Made by a program: the position numbers and the translations under genes. A stretch of 64,000 nt of DNA, taken from contig JANFAH010000002.1 of the NCBI GenBank assembly GCA_024663395.1, positions 5,952,001 through 6,016,000 on the forward strand, read 5' to 3'. Below, one piece after another: positions 11,797 to 22,916 of this stretch. Numbering within the stretch: position 1 is the stretch's first letter; each line of letters opens with the position of its first letter. Under the pieces are notes generated by a model. That model saw only the letters and a list, made by a program, of their open reading frames with translations. It searched no databases and was not told the DNA's origin. The DNA comes from Pisolithus tinctorius. Lineage: Eukaryota > Basidiomycota > Agaricomycetes > Boletales > Pisolithaceae.

Positions 11797-12299
11797 GACA
11801 ACGCTTGTGCTCTAGGTGGTTTTCTCGAATGTGACGGTTTTTTTTCTTCAAATAAGCTGCCCACAGTCCCACCACGGGCACAAAAACCTTTGTTCGGTAG
11901 GTGTTTAGGAACCTAGTGGAGTTGTCGCTGAGCAACCCACTTGCATCACGAAAATTCTCGGGTCACGGGTGACATTGCCCGAAATGGAAACTCAGCTAAC
12001 GCTACACAGCCACGCAAGTAGGCCAAGGAAGTTCAAGCTTTTGACAAGCGCAACCTCGAGGAGGACAAGCTTTTTGGTGACTATGGGTAATCAGCTCATT
12101 TGTGCATGTATGTTACTATGCATCACGATGATTAAGTGAGAAAGCCGGCGATGGAATCAACGGGACTGTCAATATGAGAACTTTCGAGTCACACATGGTA
12201 AAGATAGGTGTACAAACCAGCCGTAGCTAGTATAACCGATGGTATGGGACGCCTCCGCACGACACCGGCATTTAAGAATCAGGGTGAGGAAAGAAAGGC
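11797..12299. other. intergenic, with a possible coding tail at 12025-12090
   Basis: Upstream of TIM17. On the plus strand a short frame reads KEVQAFDKRNLEEDKLFGDY and ends in Gly-stop (TAA 12088-12090), preceded by an AG at about 12025. Its charged, low-complexity-free composition looks like a real protein C-terminus, but I find no convincing upstream exons and cannot name it. The rest shows nothing I can support. Confidence 0.25.
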
Positions 12300-13563
12300 T
12301 CAGGCCCAGGCATCTGAATCCACCTCTCCCGGTCTTCTATGCGGTCTATGGTGATCATCATCATCAGCCGGTAATGCGATAGGCCCGCTGAGTCTCCGCT
12401 TGAAGAACATGTGATACAACATAGTTGCCATCAGAGTGAGAGGATGGAGCACAGTGAACAGTATCGTAGTTGCCTAAATCAATAAGTTGTTTCAACCAGC
12501 TGCGTCCAAAATAGACAGGGGATACAAACGTAGACGGGCATAGGCTTCGGCCTTGCAGTCCATTCGCTGATGCATATCCACGTTGCTGCGACAGCCCATG
12601 TGATGTCTCTTCCGATGGCTATCACCGCTAATCCGAGCAGGTTTGCTGAAAATACGACAGCGAAGCCTGGCCAGGCATAACGATCGTAGTGCTCCGGATG
12701 GCCGGGTGAGTACGTGAGACCCAATGTTATACTGGAAGGGCATTTTTTAATGAAAATTTTTTTGGTTAAGTGTTGAATTACTCACAATAACGAGTAGGGA
12801 AACATCAACGAGAGCGGGAGAACGAAAAAGAATCGAAGCGGTGCGTGTATAAGCATCATGTCGATCGGCCGATCAGTCGTCGGCGTATGATAGACCAGGA
12901 GGACGACGTTAGAATACGCCAGTAGGACCACGAGAATGCCTAATAATATGGTCGAGGCGAGGAAGAATTGCATAACCTTTTCGGAGTGTGAGGACTACGC
13001 TAAGGTACACTCGACACACAAACTTACCCAAGCTATCGCCCAGAAAGCCATCGTCCAATTGGCGAGCACCAGAGAGATTCCAACCGCTTTGACCAGGGCC
13101 TGCTGTAGTACGCATTAGCAGGGCTCTCAAACTTACATCCGTAAACATATCATAATCAATGCTTACCTTCGTCTCGGCCTTTCTAGCAAAGACGAGCAAC
13201 AGGCAATATCCAACCTGTGCTACGTATATCATCATCACGTAGACAGCCACTAGACCAGGATGAAAAGAGATCGAGGTCGGGTACAGCCTTATTATGTCCC
13301 CTGGGATTATGGAAATGTGAGACGACTCGATCGAAGTTTGAACGCTGCGGTAACGCCTACCAATTGTCGGTTTTACGATCCCCGCACATACAAACACAGT
13401 CACGATATTGATAAGAAGTGAGAGTGGTGTGAGAACCTGAAGACTGCAAATTCGTGTTCGTTCGTACGCTGAGCTGACGTCAAAACAGATAGACCACCCA
13501 CCGAACGAGAGCGAGGTAATCCCTTACTGCAGGGTTGGACATGTCTACCGGCAACGAATCCAT
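12300..13563 (-). CDS. multi-pass membrane protein of unknown function (DUF1774-like)
   Basis: A spliced membrane protein of about 300 residues. ATG 13563-13561 starts MDSLPVDMSNPAVRDYLALV. After an intron, VLTPLSLLINIVTVFVCAGI forms TM1. Then come GLVAVYVMMIYVAQVGYCLL (TM2), a 75-nt exon QALVKAVGISLVLANWTMAF, VMQFFLASTILLGILVVLLA (TM4), VYHTPTTDRPIDMMLIHAPL, RFFFVLPLSLMFPYSLL, GFAVVFSANLLGLAVIAIGR, ITWAVAATWICIS and TILFTVLHPLTLMATMLYHM. The C-terminal tail is acidic and His-rich (LPADDDDHHRPHRRPGEVDS), with stop at 12302-12300. The joins are GT-AG and the frame holds throughout. I recall this layout from a fungal uncharacterised family (DUF1774), but the family name is from memory and not certain. 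The function is unknown. Confidence 0.75.
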
Positions 13564-13811
13564 CTTAGAGGAAAGAACGTTGTGATGCCTGTCGTGAACC
13601 GGTGGAGGTGTCTGGAAGTAGAAGAGCAAGCCTGCCAAAGTTGCCAGAGGCTTGCACCCATCATACGACAATTACCCCAATGATGTCATCGCCGAGTCAA
13701 AGAACCAAACAGTCGTAAACAACGCATCCCCGGCTCTGTGCCTCTCTAGAGGCATCACCAGGGTCATCTATATCAATTCTCTATGGCCAAATACAACGAG
13801 CAGTTAAACAA
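13564..13811. other. intergenic between two minus-strand genes
   Basis: About 250 bp holding the 5' flank of the membrane-protein gene and the 3' end of PDX2. No feature is recognised beyond that. Confidence 0.4.
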
Positions 13812-14714
13812 TTATATCGAATGCGACGATAATATGCAGTTCTGTACGAAATATTCATGAAACCGACCGTCTTTGGTGAGCTCGGGATGAAAAGTGGTTA
13901 ACAAATGCTTTCCCTGGCGAACTGCCACAATGGTGCGAGGGTCCTCGAGGCCAGTAAGGAGTCGGGTGGATGGGACAGCCTCGGGTGGTAAACGGGCTAC
14001 GATCTGTATCGGTGGCGCATCGGGACTGGGGTGGAGGGCAAGGACCACCTGAATCGAGTAAATTAGATACGTGCTGAAGCACCGCAACAAAAATAAGGCT
14101 TACGGGTGCACGAATAAAGACACCGGTAAATGGTTTCTCCGAATCTTCCAAAACGGTTACAGTTAGGGGTGCTTCGAAGGATTCAACCTAAGTTATCCCT
14201 CCTAAGTCTCCAGCGATGCCAAAAAAGATTGTGTTCATACTTGCGATCCCCAACCATTTCTAGCTACTGTCACAGATATACCTCCCAGGAGTTCCTGTCC
14301 GCCCTGCTTGGTATTCTCCACCACCTGGGCAAGCAGGATGGCTCCCGCACATGTTCCCCAAATAGGTTTTGTCTTGGAGAATTGTCGTAGTGGTTCAAGA
14401 AGGCCGGCCAGTTTTGCTAGTAGGGCGATGGTGGTTGACTCTGTGAGGGGTCGGTGGACGATGAGTCATTGGAGGAACACACGACGTGCCTCCGCCCGGT
14501 ATTATCAGGGCATCACATTTTGCGAGATCCGCTGGAGTACGAACAAGGGATACATTGATTTTTCTTGCGGATGGGATCCTTTGGAGTGCTGTTTGATGCT
14601 CAATAAAAGCACCCTGGAGGGCTGGAAGGAATCAGCGAGGGATTCCGATGGCCCACAGAGATGACGAAGCTCACCAAGTATCCCGACGCCTCTGCGATCC
14701 TGTGTTTGGTTCAT
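13812..14714 (-). CDS. PDX2: PDX2/SNO glutaminase subunit of pyridoxal 5'-phosphate synthase
   Basis: Class-I-type glutamine amidotransferase that delivers ammonia to PDX1/SNZ in the deoxyxylulose-independent vitamin B6 pathway; cytosolic. ATG 14714-14712 gives [14 protein letters not shown]. After an intron come [60 protein letters not shown], and the nucleophile elbow [15 protein letters not shown] with the catalytic Cys. Then come [44 protein letters not shown] and the catalytic His-Glu dyad in [20 protein letters not shown]. Stop at 13812. Every catalytic-triad residue is present. One intron, inside the PGGES motif, fits only as a GC-AG intron (donor GCACGT), which is unusual. The family normally has about 200-250 residues, as here. 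Confidence 0.93.
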
Positions 14715-14988
14715 GGTGAAAAAGAGGGAGGAAATGCGGAACGTTGTGTTCCCTACGGTTGAAACTCACGATAGATGTCACAGTAATACTCTACACGAAG
14801 ATCGTGATTACGGGACTGCCGAGGCCGTCCGCCACGACGCGGAAAAAAAAGAAGGCTGTGCCGGAGACCCCTAAGAAGCGCCGGACCCTATCGGATCCGT
14901 GGGAAAAGGAAGGGAACAAACGATGACATAAGCCGTTTTGGTATTCTCAGTTTTTCGTTTCTGACCACCATCTCTCTGCGTTGTCGTC
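14715..14988. promoter_or_regulatory. divergent intergenic region, PDX2 (-) / HRP1-like (+)
   Basis: About 270 bp separating two divergent ATGs, so it should hold both promoters. A Lys-rich plus frame at 14820-14925 (RKKKKAVPETPKKRRTLSDP) has no support and may be chance. A pyrimidine-rich stretch just before ATG 14989 (tctctctgcgttgtcgtc) fits a fungal transcription start region. Confidence 0.4.
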
Positions 14989-17125
14989 ATGTCCGAGCTC
15001 GACGCTGACCTCTATGGCGGTATGCTGCTGTTATCGCTGATGGCGCTCAACTGAGTTCATGGTTCATTTACAGATTTATACGGAAACGACGAGGCTGACT
15101 TTACGGCTGCGGTGGAGTTAAACGAAACCAAGGCTGACATACAGAAGCCATCCGAGACCTCGACCGAAACACCTGCATCCACCGTCTCACCCCGCACAGA
15201 ACCCAGGCAGGAACCACTTTCAAGTTCAATAGCTGCCCCACGGCCGAAGTCGGAGCCTACGACCCAACCAACCTATCAACCCATTCCGACTCACTCGAGT
15301 CCGATATCCTATTCGTCAACGCCACAACAAATTCCCACGTATCAACAGCCCCAACCGTCCGATGGTCTCAAGTTGGATCCACCGCATATCCCAGAACGAA
15401 GTATCCGACCTTCTGAGATGAAGGATGAAGGGTGAGTCATCGAGGTCGTAACCTTGGCTAATTCGAAACTAGACCTTCTGTGGTCGCCGCTGCTGTCGCA
15501 ACTTGTGGGGTTGTCTCAAAGAAATTGTTGGCCCACCAGTCAACTAGCTCTGTAGTCGGTCACGTCGTCGTCACGCCTAGCTACTCAGCTCTGTCGACTA
15601 AGACTAGGCTAGCTCTACCGTATCCACTTCCCTACGTCTAGCCTAGGCTAGGCTAGCACGACACTCAGACACAGTAGCGTCCTCTCATTTTCTCTCTGTT
15701 ATAACGTCTCCTGTCCTTGAACAGATAGCTAATAGCAACTTTGCTCTTTGCATGTCTCTCAACGTCATCCTTCGACGTGCTTGCGTCCGTGTCCAACTAT
15801 CCGTGCTGCTTCTGCATGTCCAACCCTGGATTACTATCTATAGCAAGATGTTCATTGGCGGCCTCAACTGGGATACAACCGATGGTACTTACATCGTCAT
15901 CAATTTTCTGTACCGCCCAGTAGCACTAAATAGGCTTTGAATAGAGTCCCTCAGGAACTACTTTTCGCAGTTCGGTAAAGTAGATGCATGCACAATCATG
16001 CGCGATGCCGCCGGACGTTCGCGATGTTTCGCCTTCTTAACGTTCGAGGATCCTGCAAGTGTTAATGCGGTTATGGTTCGAGAGCATTTCCTCGACGGTA
16101 AAATCGTATGTATTGTGTCGTGTCTGGCAAGGAGCTTTGGCGCTCATTGGCCACTAACGTCGTTTAGATCGACCCAAAACGGGCAATACCTCGTCAGGAG
16201 CACCAACGTGCTACGAAACTGTTTATTGGAGGACTCCCTGGTAGCGTCACATCAGAATCGATGCGGGACTTCTTTTCCCAGTTCGGCAAGGTTATTGATT
16301 CTACGGTCATGCTCGACCGTGAGACTGGACGAAGCAAGGGCTTCGGGTTTGTATCGTTTGAGGATACGGATGTAACACCATTCCTTGGGTTTGGCAAATT
16401 GGAGATTGATGGTAAACTTGTAAGTCGGGGTCAAGTCCTATCTCGTCATCATGCTGACTGGTGGATGAATTTGCCAGATTGATGTTAAATTAGCACAACC
16501 TCGTTATCAACGTGACCATTTCAGTGAAGACACAAGGGCAAGCGGATTCAGTGCACAAGGTGGTGGCGGGGGTTTCAGCGCCGGTGCTGGTACGGCCAGT
16601 GCTACGAATGTGGCAGCTGGTATGGGCACCGCGATGACAGGTCCATCTGCAGGCAACACTCCGTTTGACCCGCAAGCACTCGCCGCGCTGTACACCCGAA
16701 TGTTCCAGCTTGCAGGTGGCGCTAGCATGATGGGTGGCATGGGTATGAATCCCATGATGGGCGGTATGAGTGGAGGTAATTTTGGAGGAGGTTTCGGGGG
16801 AGGTATGGGCGGAATGGGACGGGGCATGGGGGGCATGGGCATGAGTGGCGGTATGGGTGGTAGTATGGGAGCCGGAATGGGTGGTGCGGGTGGGGTAGGT
16901 ATGGGTGGTAGCGGCGGTGGCGGCGTGTCCGGTGGTGGAATGGGCAGGGGTAGCCAAGGAGTCGCGCAGGGTGGTCCTCCAACTGGCCCGAACGGCCTAG
17001 GACCTAACGTTCCTCGGGGACCACGTGGAGCACAAGGAGGACCCGGTGGACCCGGTGGGCCTGGTGTTGGCCCACAGCGGGCTGCGCAACGTGGTCAGCA
17101 CAGTTATCACCCGTACGCCCGTTGA
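14989..17125 (+). CDS. HRP1: HRP1/Nab4-like RNA-binding protein, two RRMs and a Gly/Met-rich tail
   Basis: hnRNP-type protein. In yeast, Hrp1 is cleavage factor IB for mRNA 3'-end formation and shuttles between nucleus and cytoplasm. ATG 14989 gives MSELDADLYG. After intron 1 there is a Pro/Ser/Gln-rich linker containing SYSSTPQQIPTYQQPQP. RRM1 has RNP2 KMFIGGLNW and RNP1-like SRCFAFLTF, with FSQFGKVDACTIMRDAAGRS. The inter-RRM linker is IDPKRAIPRQEHQRA. RRM2 has KLFIGGLPGSVTSESMRDFF and the textbook RNP1 KGFGFVSF, then IDVKLAQPRYQ. The tail from about 16740 is built of MGG/GMG/GGF repeats with RG-type ends, stop at 17123-17125. Intron 2 is unusually long (about 15518-15840) and contains CTAG-rich inverted repeats. 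RNA14 at 22917 is a partner in the same 3'-processing machinery. Confidence 0.92.
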
Positions 17126-17434
17126 TGACGGGCTCAAAAACTTAAAACTCGTGCTTGGGCTCGTGTTGCGTTTCTCGTGGTATGCCCAGGCAATACTCTG
17201 CTATTAGCTACTTGCATCGAAGTGTCGTTTGTGTATGTACGAAGAATCCACCCTTCTTGCCTCCACACATTAGGCGCCAACCTGGCTACTACCAAACAAG
17301 CGTCAACAGCGCGCGGTTAGATGGTAATACAAGTCGTCATTTCCCTCGTTAGCGTCAGGCGCCACGCACTCCAAACTTACGTCCATCTTGCTGACTGCAT
17401 TGTGCACCTGCTCGGGTTTGTCTCCGTGACGACC
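17126..17434 (+). other. intergenic, promoter of the TMEM16-like gene
   Basis: About 310 bp with no gene that I can support. It contains the 3' UTR of the HRP1-like gene and the 5' flank of the next gene. Confidence 0.4.
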
Positions 17435-19900
17435 ATGCCACCCCAAGTGGACCTTGTCATCGTTTTTCGTGTCTCTCCGCTTAAGGTGACATCCCTATCG
17501 AAGGAGCAAGTGCGCCAGAATGCTCTGAAAGCCGAACGGCAATACACTGCTCTAATTGACACACTCAACAGAGCGGGTCTCAAAGCAGTTGGGAGGAGCG
17601 GAGAGAATCAGGATCAACTACTCATACTTGTCACTTGTCCGCAGAATGTACTGTCCAGGCTGGTGCACTGCGAGCGGTAAGCTCCAATGCCTCGTGGTGC
17701 AATGGCAATCCCACTAAGACTGGATTCTATAGGTATTCTGACTTCCTGTATGGTCTGCCAATGTCGAGGTTGCCGTCAGTTGAGGAAGACCTGGATGCAG
17801 CTCCACTTTCGCCAGCTCACAGAATACGTCTCGTGCACGCCTTTATATCCTCTACTCCCCAAGACGGAGGTCTTGGAATCATACCCGGATGCAGAGAATG
17901 GGACCTCGTGGAGTCCGTTATGGCACTTCACGATCACGACTTCAACGAACATTGGATACGATTATGGACAAGGCACCGCATTGCGTCAGTGCAGCTCGAC
18001 AAAATAAGAGATCAGGTATGTTCTCTTTATCATCCTAAGTGGTTGATCTCTAGCTCTGATAAAAACTACATCAGTTTGGAGACTCAGTTGCCCTATATTT
18101 CTTTTTCTTGACGGCGTACACGCGTGCCCTCATTTTCCCGGCTGTGCTTGGCCTCGTGTTTTACTTTTTCGGGACCCCATATTCGGCACTATACTCTTCT
18201 CTCCTACTGGTGTGGTCTGTCGTATTCGTGGAGTGGTGGGCCCTCCAAGAACGTATTCTCTCGGTGCGGTGGTGCACTCGTGGATCATTCCGAGTAGAAA
18301 AACGACGAGCGGATTATCGCCCTGGCTTGCCTTGGTGGAAGAAGGAATTCCGAAGGGTTGCGAGTATCCCTATTATACTACTTTTCGCCAGCGTCCTAGC
18401 AGTCATTTTGACGGGGATTTTCGTGTTCGAGGCGTTCGTAACGCAATTATACAAAGGCCCAGGCCACCAGATAATCGTGAGTTTACCCTCCTTATTACCG
18501 TGTCATCGTGCCCTCTTTTGCTGAGCAAACCTGCTAACACCTTGCGACAGTCTTTCACACCTACGATCCTGTTCATGGCGCTCGTACCCAAGGTCATGGC
18601 CAGTTATAAGTCATATGCAAAGCGGTTCACGGATTGGGAGAACCACGCACATCAATCGAGTCACAGTAATTCGCTGGCGATCAAGGTGTTCGCGCTCTCC
18701 GCAATGAACGCTTACCTTGGCCTTGCGCTGTCTGCATTTGTGTATGTGCCTTTTGGAGAAAGTGTCATGCATTTCGTACAACGATATATTTTCTCCGGGA
18801 GCCGTCACGCAGCCGTCATCCTCGAACGATTTAGTATAAACTTGAACGACACCATCAAGGTTGGTTCGGGTGGTGGTAGAGGGGAGAAAGTGGTAGGAAA
18901 GGTGACCGCTCACAACTTGTTCGAAGCCGATATGGAGAATGCGCGGCAAAAGCTGAACCCTTCGAGGTTACAAGAACAGATGTTCGCGTTCATCGTCACG
19001 AACCAGGTGGTGAACAACTTTATGGAGATCGGGTTGCCTTACGTTCTGCGGGCCATTGAATCCTTCCGGAGTGGAAAGAGCTTTCGCAATGGCAAGATAA
19101 AGAAGAAGCGCGTTGCTTTTGACGACGAGTCTGTTGGACATGGACAAAACCAGGGTCAAGTTCCGGAGAAGCGTACCAAAGAAGAGCGCGAGTTCCTTGA
19201 GATCGTGCGCAGCGAGGTGACACGCCCGGAATATGACGTTTTCGAAGACTATGGAGAGATGGTGACGCAGTTTGGCTATATTGCGTTGTGGTCGACGATC
19301 TGGCCATTGGCACCTCTCATGGCGTTGCTCAATAATTATATCGAGGCACGCTCTGATGCTTTCAAGATTGCGACCCACGCGAGGCGGCCGATACCCATCC
19401 GCACGGACACGATTGGGCCCTGGCTCGAGGCGTTGTCGTTCCTGACCTGGCTCTCTGCCCTGACGAATTCGGCGCTCGTGTACCTTTTCCGCCCTCCTGA
19501 TCATGAACTCAGCACTCAGATGGACGTGAATGGGGACGTTGGCACACATCTTCACCATCACCATCATGGTCACGGACGCAATGGGTTGGCCGCAACGAAA
19601 GAGTTGCTTGGCCATGCGCTTCTCGTTGCGCTTCTCGCTTCGCATGGATACTTGCTGTTGCGCACCATAGTAAGGCGCATACTGGAGCTTGCGATATGGC
19701 GAGGCAGCGAGGAGGCAAAGGAGGCGGAGAGAGTGAACAGAGAGATGAAGGAGAAGTACCTCAAGCAGTGCACGTCGCTCACCGGAGAGACCAAACCTGT
19801 TTCTGTGGAGGCTTCCGCCGGTGTCAGAGATGAATGGGAGGGGTTCTGGGCAGTCGATGAAGGTGTTGAGGAGATTCAGAAGCTTGTGAAGGACGCATAA
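17435..19900 (+). CDS. TMEM16/anoctamin family protein (Ist2-like)
   Basis: Ten-helix membrane protein of the anoctamin superfamily. Fungal members act as Ca-dependent lipid scramblases or as ER-plasma-membrane tethers (Ist2). Four exons, 17435-17676, 17733-18015, 18075-18476 and 18551-19900, sum to 2277 nt (758 residues). The N-terminal cytosolic domain is MPPQVDLVIVFRVSPLKV, ending in HRIASVQLDKIRDQFGDSVA. The helices begin with LYFFFLTAYTRALIFPAVLG. Core motifs are VEWWALQERILSVRWCTRGS, TDWENHAHQSSHSNSLAIKV, TNQVVNNFMEIGLPYVLR and DYGEMVTQFGYIALWSTIWP, followed by PLAPLMALLNNYIEARSDAF and KIATHARRPIPIRTDTIGPW. The Glu/Asp positions lining the family's Ca site (NNYIEARSDAFK) are present. 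A His cluster (HLHHHHHGHG, residue about 642) sits in a late loop. All introns are GT-AG and the frame is intact. Confidence 0.93.
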
Positions 19901-20130
19901 GCTGGTTGCTTTGTGAATCTTACGTCTGTTGGTATATGTCCGATGCTACATTCGTTCTGACACGTTGATTTCCATGTATGTATGCTTGCGCCCGGCGTTC
20001 GTGTTGTGCATGTCAAGTGTACCCTTACTACTGAGCATTTGTTTCCGTACTACCTAATACAACATGACCTTGTTTCTTACATATGCCAGGTATTCGACAA
20101 CGACTTCTCTCATAAAACAGCTGGCGCGGC
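19901..20130. terminator. convergent 3' region, TMEM16-like (+) / ENGase (-)
   Basis: 230 bp between two convergent stop codons, holding both 3' UTRs. No strong AATAAA is seen on either strand. Confidence 0.4.
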
Positions 20131-22802
20131 TCATGGCTTGATGATATAGTCTACAAAGGCACACCTCTCCCAAGGGAGAACTTCGCCAAGATTCGTGACG
20201 CCTTGCACATAAAATCTGAGACACCTTTTCCCTTCTAACCCCTGAGGAAGGCACTGCGGTTCAACGTAAAATCGGTTGGCACGCCCGTCCAGTCCAGTGG
20301 TGCCGATGAACGTGGCAGGGAGTAAATCCGACATAGCAGTTTCACTTGCGTAAGTGGTGACGTAGACGTTGAAGTACAGGAAGGATATGGATTGGGGTAG
20401 GGCATCGTCTAAGACCCAGGCAGGGCGTGGGTCTTCAGGATGATTTTTGTACGGGTCAATCGGAGGCATTGGCGGGAGAGAGAGTGCCGTGTCCCAAGTT
20501 AAGACGCCGACCAAGTTAGCTAAGGAATCCGTAGCAGAGTCGGGAGCGAAACGGGCCCAGAAAACACGAGGCGAGCCCACTGATATCGGTGGAGTTGGTG
20601 GAGAGGGGTATACTGCGAGTTTGCCGAGGGATAATGCGAAGTTGCATGGCAAAGAAGGGTCTTTGGCTACGAAGCCAACTACGAGACCAACCGCGATCGA
20701 TATCGGACCCGAAGTTGACGTCGAGGTAAATGTTAATTCCTGCTTGGACCAGCCGTGCAGAAGATCAGTCAGAATAGCTTGCCCGACTTCCAATTTGGTC
20801 TCCCCTTCCTCTCCTAAGGAAAGAGGTTTGACCATGACAGTAAGATCAAGGTCGACGGTCTCGTCCGACCCGGGTTTGTATGCAATGCAGGTTTCGTATG
20901 ACCTCCCAGCGCTAATCGTCAAAGACTGAACGGGTAACCAGATGCATCGGAAGAACGCATCCTCCGCATCACTGCCTCCACATCTGACTGAAATCTTCAA
21001 GGTATTACCGCCGTTCCATCCGTCCGTCATATCAAATGCGGTCGATGCGGTGGGTAAATCTTCGTTCCTCCCGTCGCCCTCCCATTTCAAAGCAGGTGTG
21101 GGCCATGCAAGATTACCAATGGAACACTGCTTGTCAATGTCTGTCCAGCCCTTCTCGGTCTGCAAGACATTCACGCCGTCGACGAACCAGGACCAACCAA
21201 CTCCGGGAGAAAAACAGGTATAAAACGGAGACTTTGCTGGATCTGGGGATGGCGTATTTACGAAGAACGCGCTCAGAGGCTTGAATGCGCCCTCATTGTA
21301 GGGAGGGACGTCAGAGAGCTTCGGAGGGTCGGGAACCGGTACAATTTCGCCGGGGTGAGAAGGGCCGATCCAGAGTTTACGCTCGTAATCCCACCACTGT
21401 TCCCAATTCCAACCGGGTTTGTCCTGTTCGGATTCCCAGGTCCATGCTGGTCCAAAAAGTGCGACGCTAAGTCCGAGGGATTGCGGATCAATGTGGGTAA
21501 TGGCTCTGTAGCTGTTAAATCCCCCGCCGCCGTATTGACTACGGCCCCAGACATCAACTCCCGTCAAAACCGATTGAAGGGTTTTCACTCTCGTTTGGAC
21601 ATTTCGAGTTATGGGTGAATTGCCCAACAGGACTGGATCGATGGACAGAAAGTAACCCGCTCCAAGTGCCGGATAATTAGGAGGCCACTAGGCATATACT
21701 CTGTCAACTCGCTCCATCTTGGATGCAAACATTCCTTACAAAGTAGTTGGTGAAGAGTGCATCCGAAGCCAGGAAAAATGGCAAGTTGCGATGATTGAGT
21801 CTGTTTTGGTACCTCAACTCTCCGCTAATGATTACGCTATCATACCTTGCATTGCAATCAATGCGTGAGATGATCGAATCTAAGACCAGGGTACCTACCA
21901 CACCACATCTGCGTGGGTTCCGACTTTGGAGCGAAGCTCTGCTCTCAGTAGGGTGATCCATGCCGTCAAAGCGCGAGCTTGTTCGGCACCGCCAGGGAGA
22001 CTAGACTCGAAGTTGAGCAGATACCCGTCGAAACCGCGTTGAAAGGCTAGCTCGGCTAGGCAAGACGCATAGTGCGCAGACAGGCGGATGCTTCCGCTCG
22101 CTGCATCTGAGCCGGTGGAGAGGCTGGGAACGTTTCCTAGCAAAAGTTTGAGGCCGTCTGTATCTGATTCTGAGTGTTCTAATATCCTGATCTCGAGTTG
22201 AACGGAGGCGGTCATATAGTAATATTGACAGGCTTGCTCACAGAACGCCCAGCATTTTCACGCCTTGCTTATGAGCAGCGTTAATCCACCCCGAAGGGGG
22301 AACGGTAATGCGATGATGTGAAAAGCTTCCACGACCAGTGCATATCAACTGGCCAGACGGAGGATATGGCAAGGGGGTGGTACGCACTAGACGAATGTAT
22401 CACACAGGGACCAGAAATTGAAGGTATAGCATGTCCCCGACGGTGATTCGGTGTAGCCTCCCTGGATACCCGCATTTGATGAACCGAGTCACCATGCGTC
22501 AATTGCGAGCAAGTGACATAAACGATGCGACGAGTCACCAACTTTATAATCGTGGCATACCTGCAGGGAAGATGGGGGAAGGTCTTAGCAACTGATGTAG
22601 TAACGTAGAATCACTGTCTCCTTACCAGTAACTTCCCTCTGTTATCTGATTGTCCTTTGACTTGGGGACGAGGCTGATACTGGAAGACGCCGGCCAACTT
22701 GGAGTGAGGCTGCGTGAACCAAGCATCGAGCTCTGCCAAAGAATCAAAGAAGGGTGCCTCGTCGCCGACCAGTTTCGAATGGCCTACGCCACGCAGGGGC
22801 AT
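20131..22802 (-). CDS. cytosolic endo-beta-N-acetylglucosaminidase, GH85 (ENGase)
   Basis: Cleaves the chitobiose core of N-glycans, releasing free oligosaccharides in the cytosol. ATG 22802-22800 gives MPLRGVGHSKLVGDEAPFFD, then SLAELDAWFTQPHSKLAGVF. Downstream exons read VCHDYK, GGYTESPSGTCYTFNFWSLC and SHHRITVPPSGWINAAHKQG. The catalytic strand RGFDGYLLNFESSLPGG carries the Asn and Glu of the GH85 substrate-assisted mechanism. Then come GELRYQNRLNHRNLPFFLAS, YFLSIDPVLLGNSPITRNVQ and FVGVDVWGR-like TGVDVWGRSQYGGGGFNSYR. The long last exon (20131-21627 plus) holds PAWTWESEQDKPGWNWEQWW, then a galactose-binding-like beta domain (FYTCFSPGVGWSWFVDG) to the stop at 20131. The catalytic residues are intact. 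Six or so short introns are needed, and those inspected are GT-AG. Confidence 0.92.
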
Positions 22803-22916
22803 GTCGCACTGTGCTACTGCTACTAACTTACTACTGACTGACTAGGACTGATTGGAACTGGGAAGTGCCCGTCGACGCTGACGAGGCGTGGGAAAGGGCA
22901 AGAAAGACGGCGTAAA
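22803..22916. promoter_or_regulatory. 114-bp bidirectional promoter, ENGase (-) / RNA14 (+)
   Basis: Only 114 bp separate the two divergent ATGs. It contains a run of TACT/GACT short repeats (tactgctactaacttactactgactgactaggactg, about 22815-22852), which are short direct repeats that could bind a shared factor. No TATA box is seen. Confidence 0.5.

Noticed and set aside
14744..14926. Lys-rich 60-residue plus ORF as a small basic protein
   Set aside because: It lies in the divergent promoter region, has no recognisable motif, and its N-terminal part matches no splice model.
16490..16957. 155-residue minus ORF rich in His/Thr opposite the HRP1-like tail
   Set aside because: It is the shadow of the Gly/Met-rich repeats on the plus strand.
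18968..19645. 225-residue minus ORF opposite the TMEM16-like gene
   Set aside because: It is antisense to a well supported conserved exon and has no domain.
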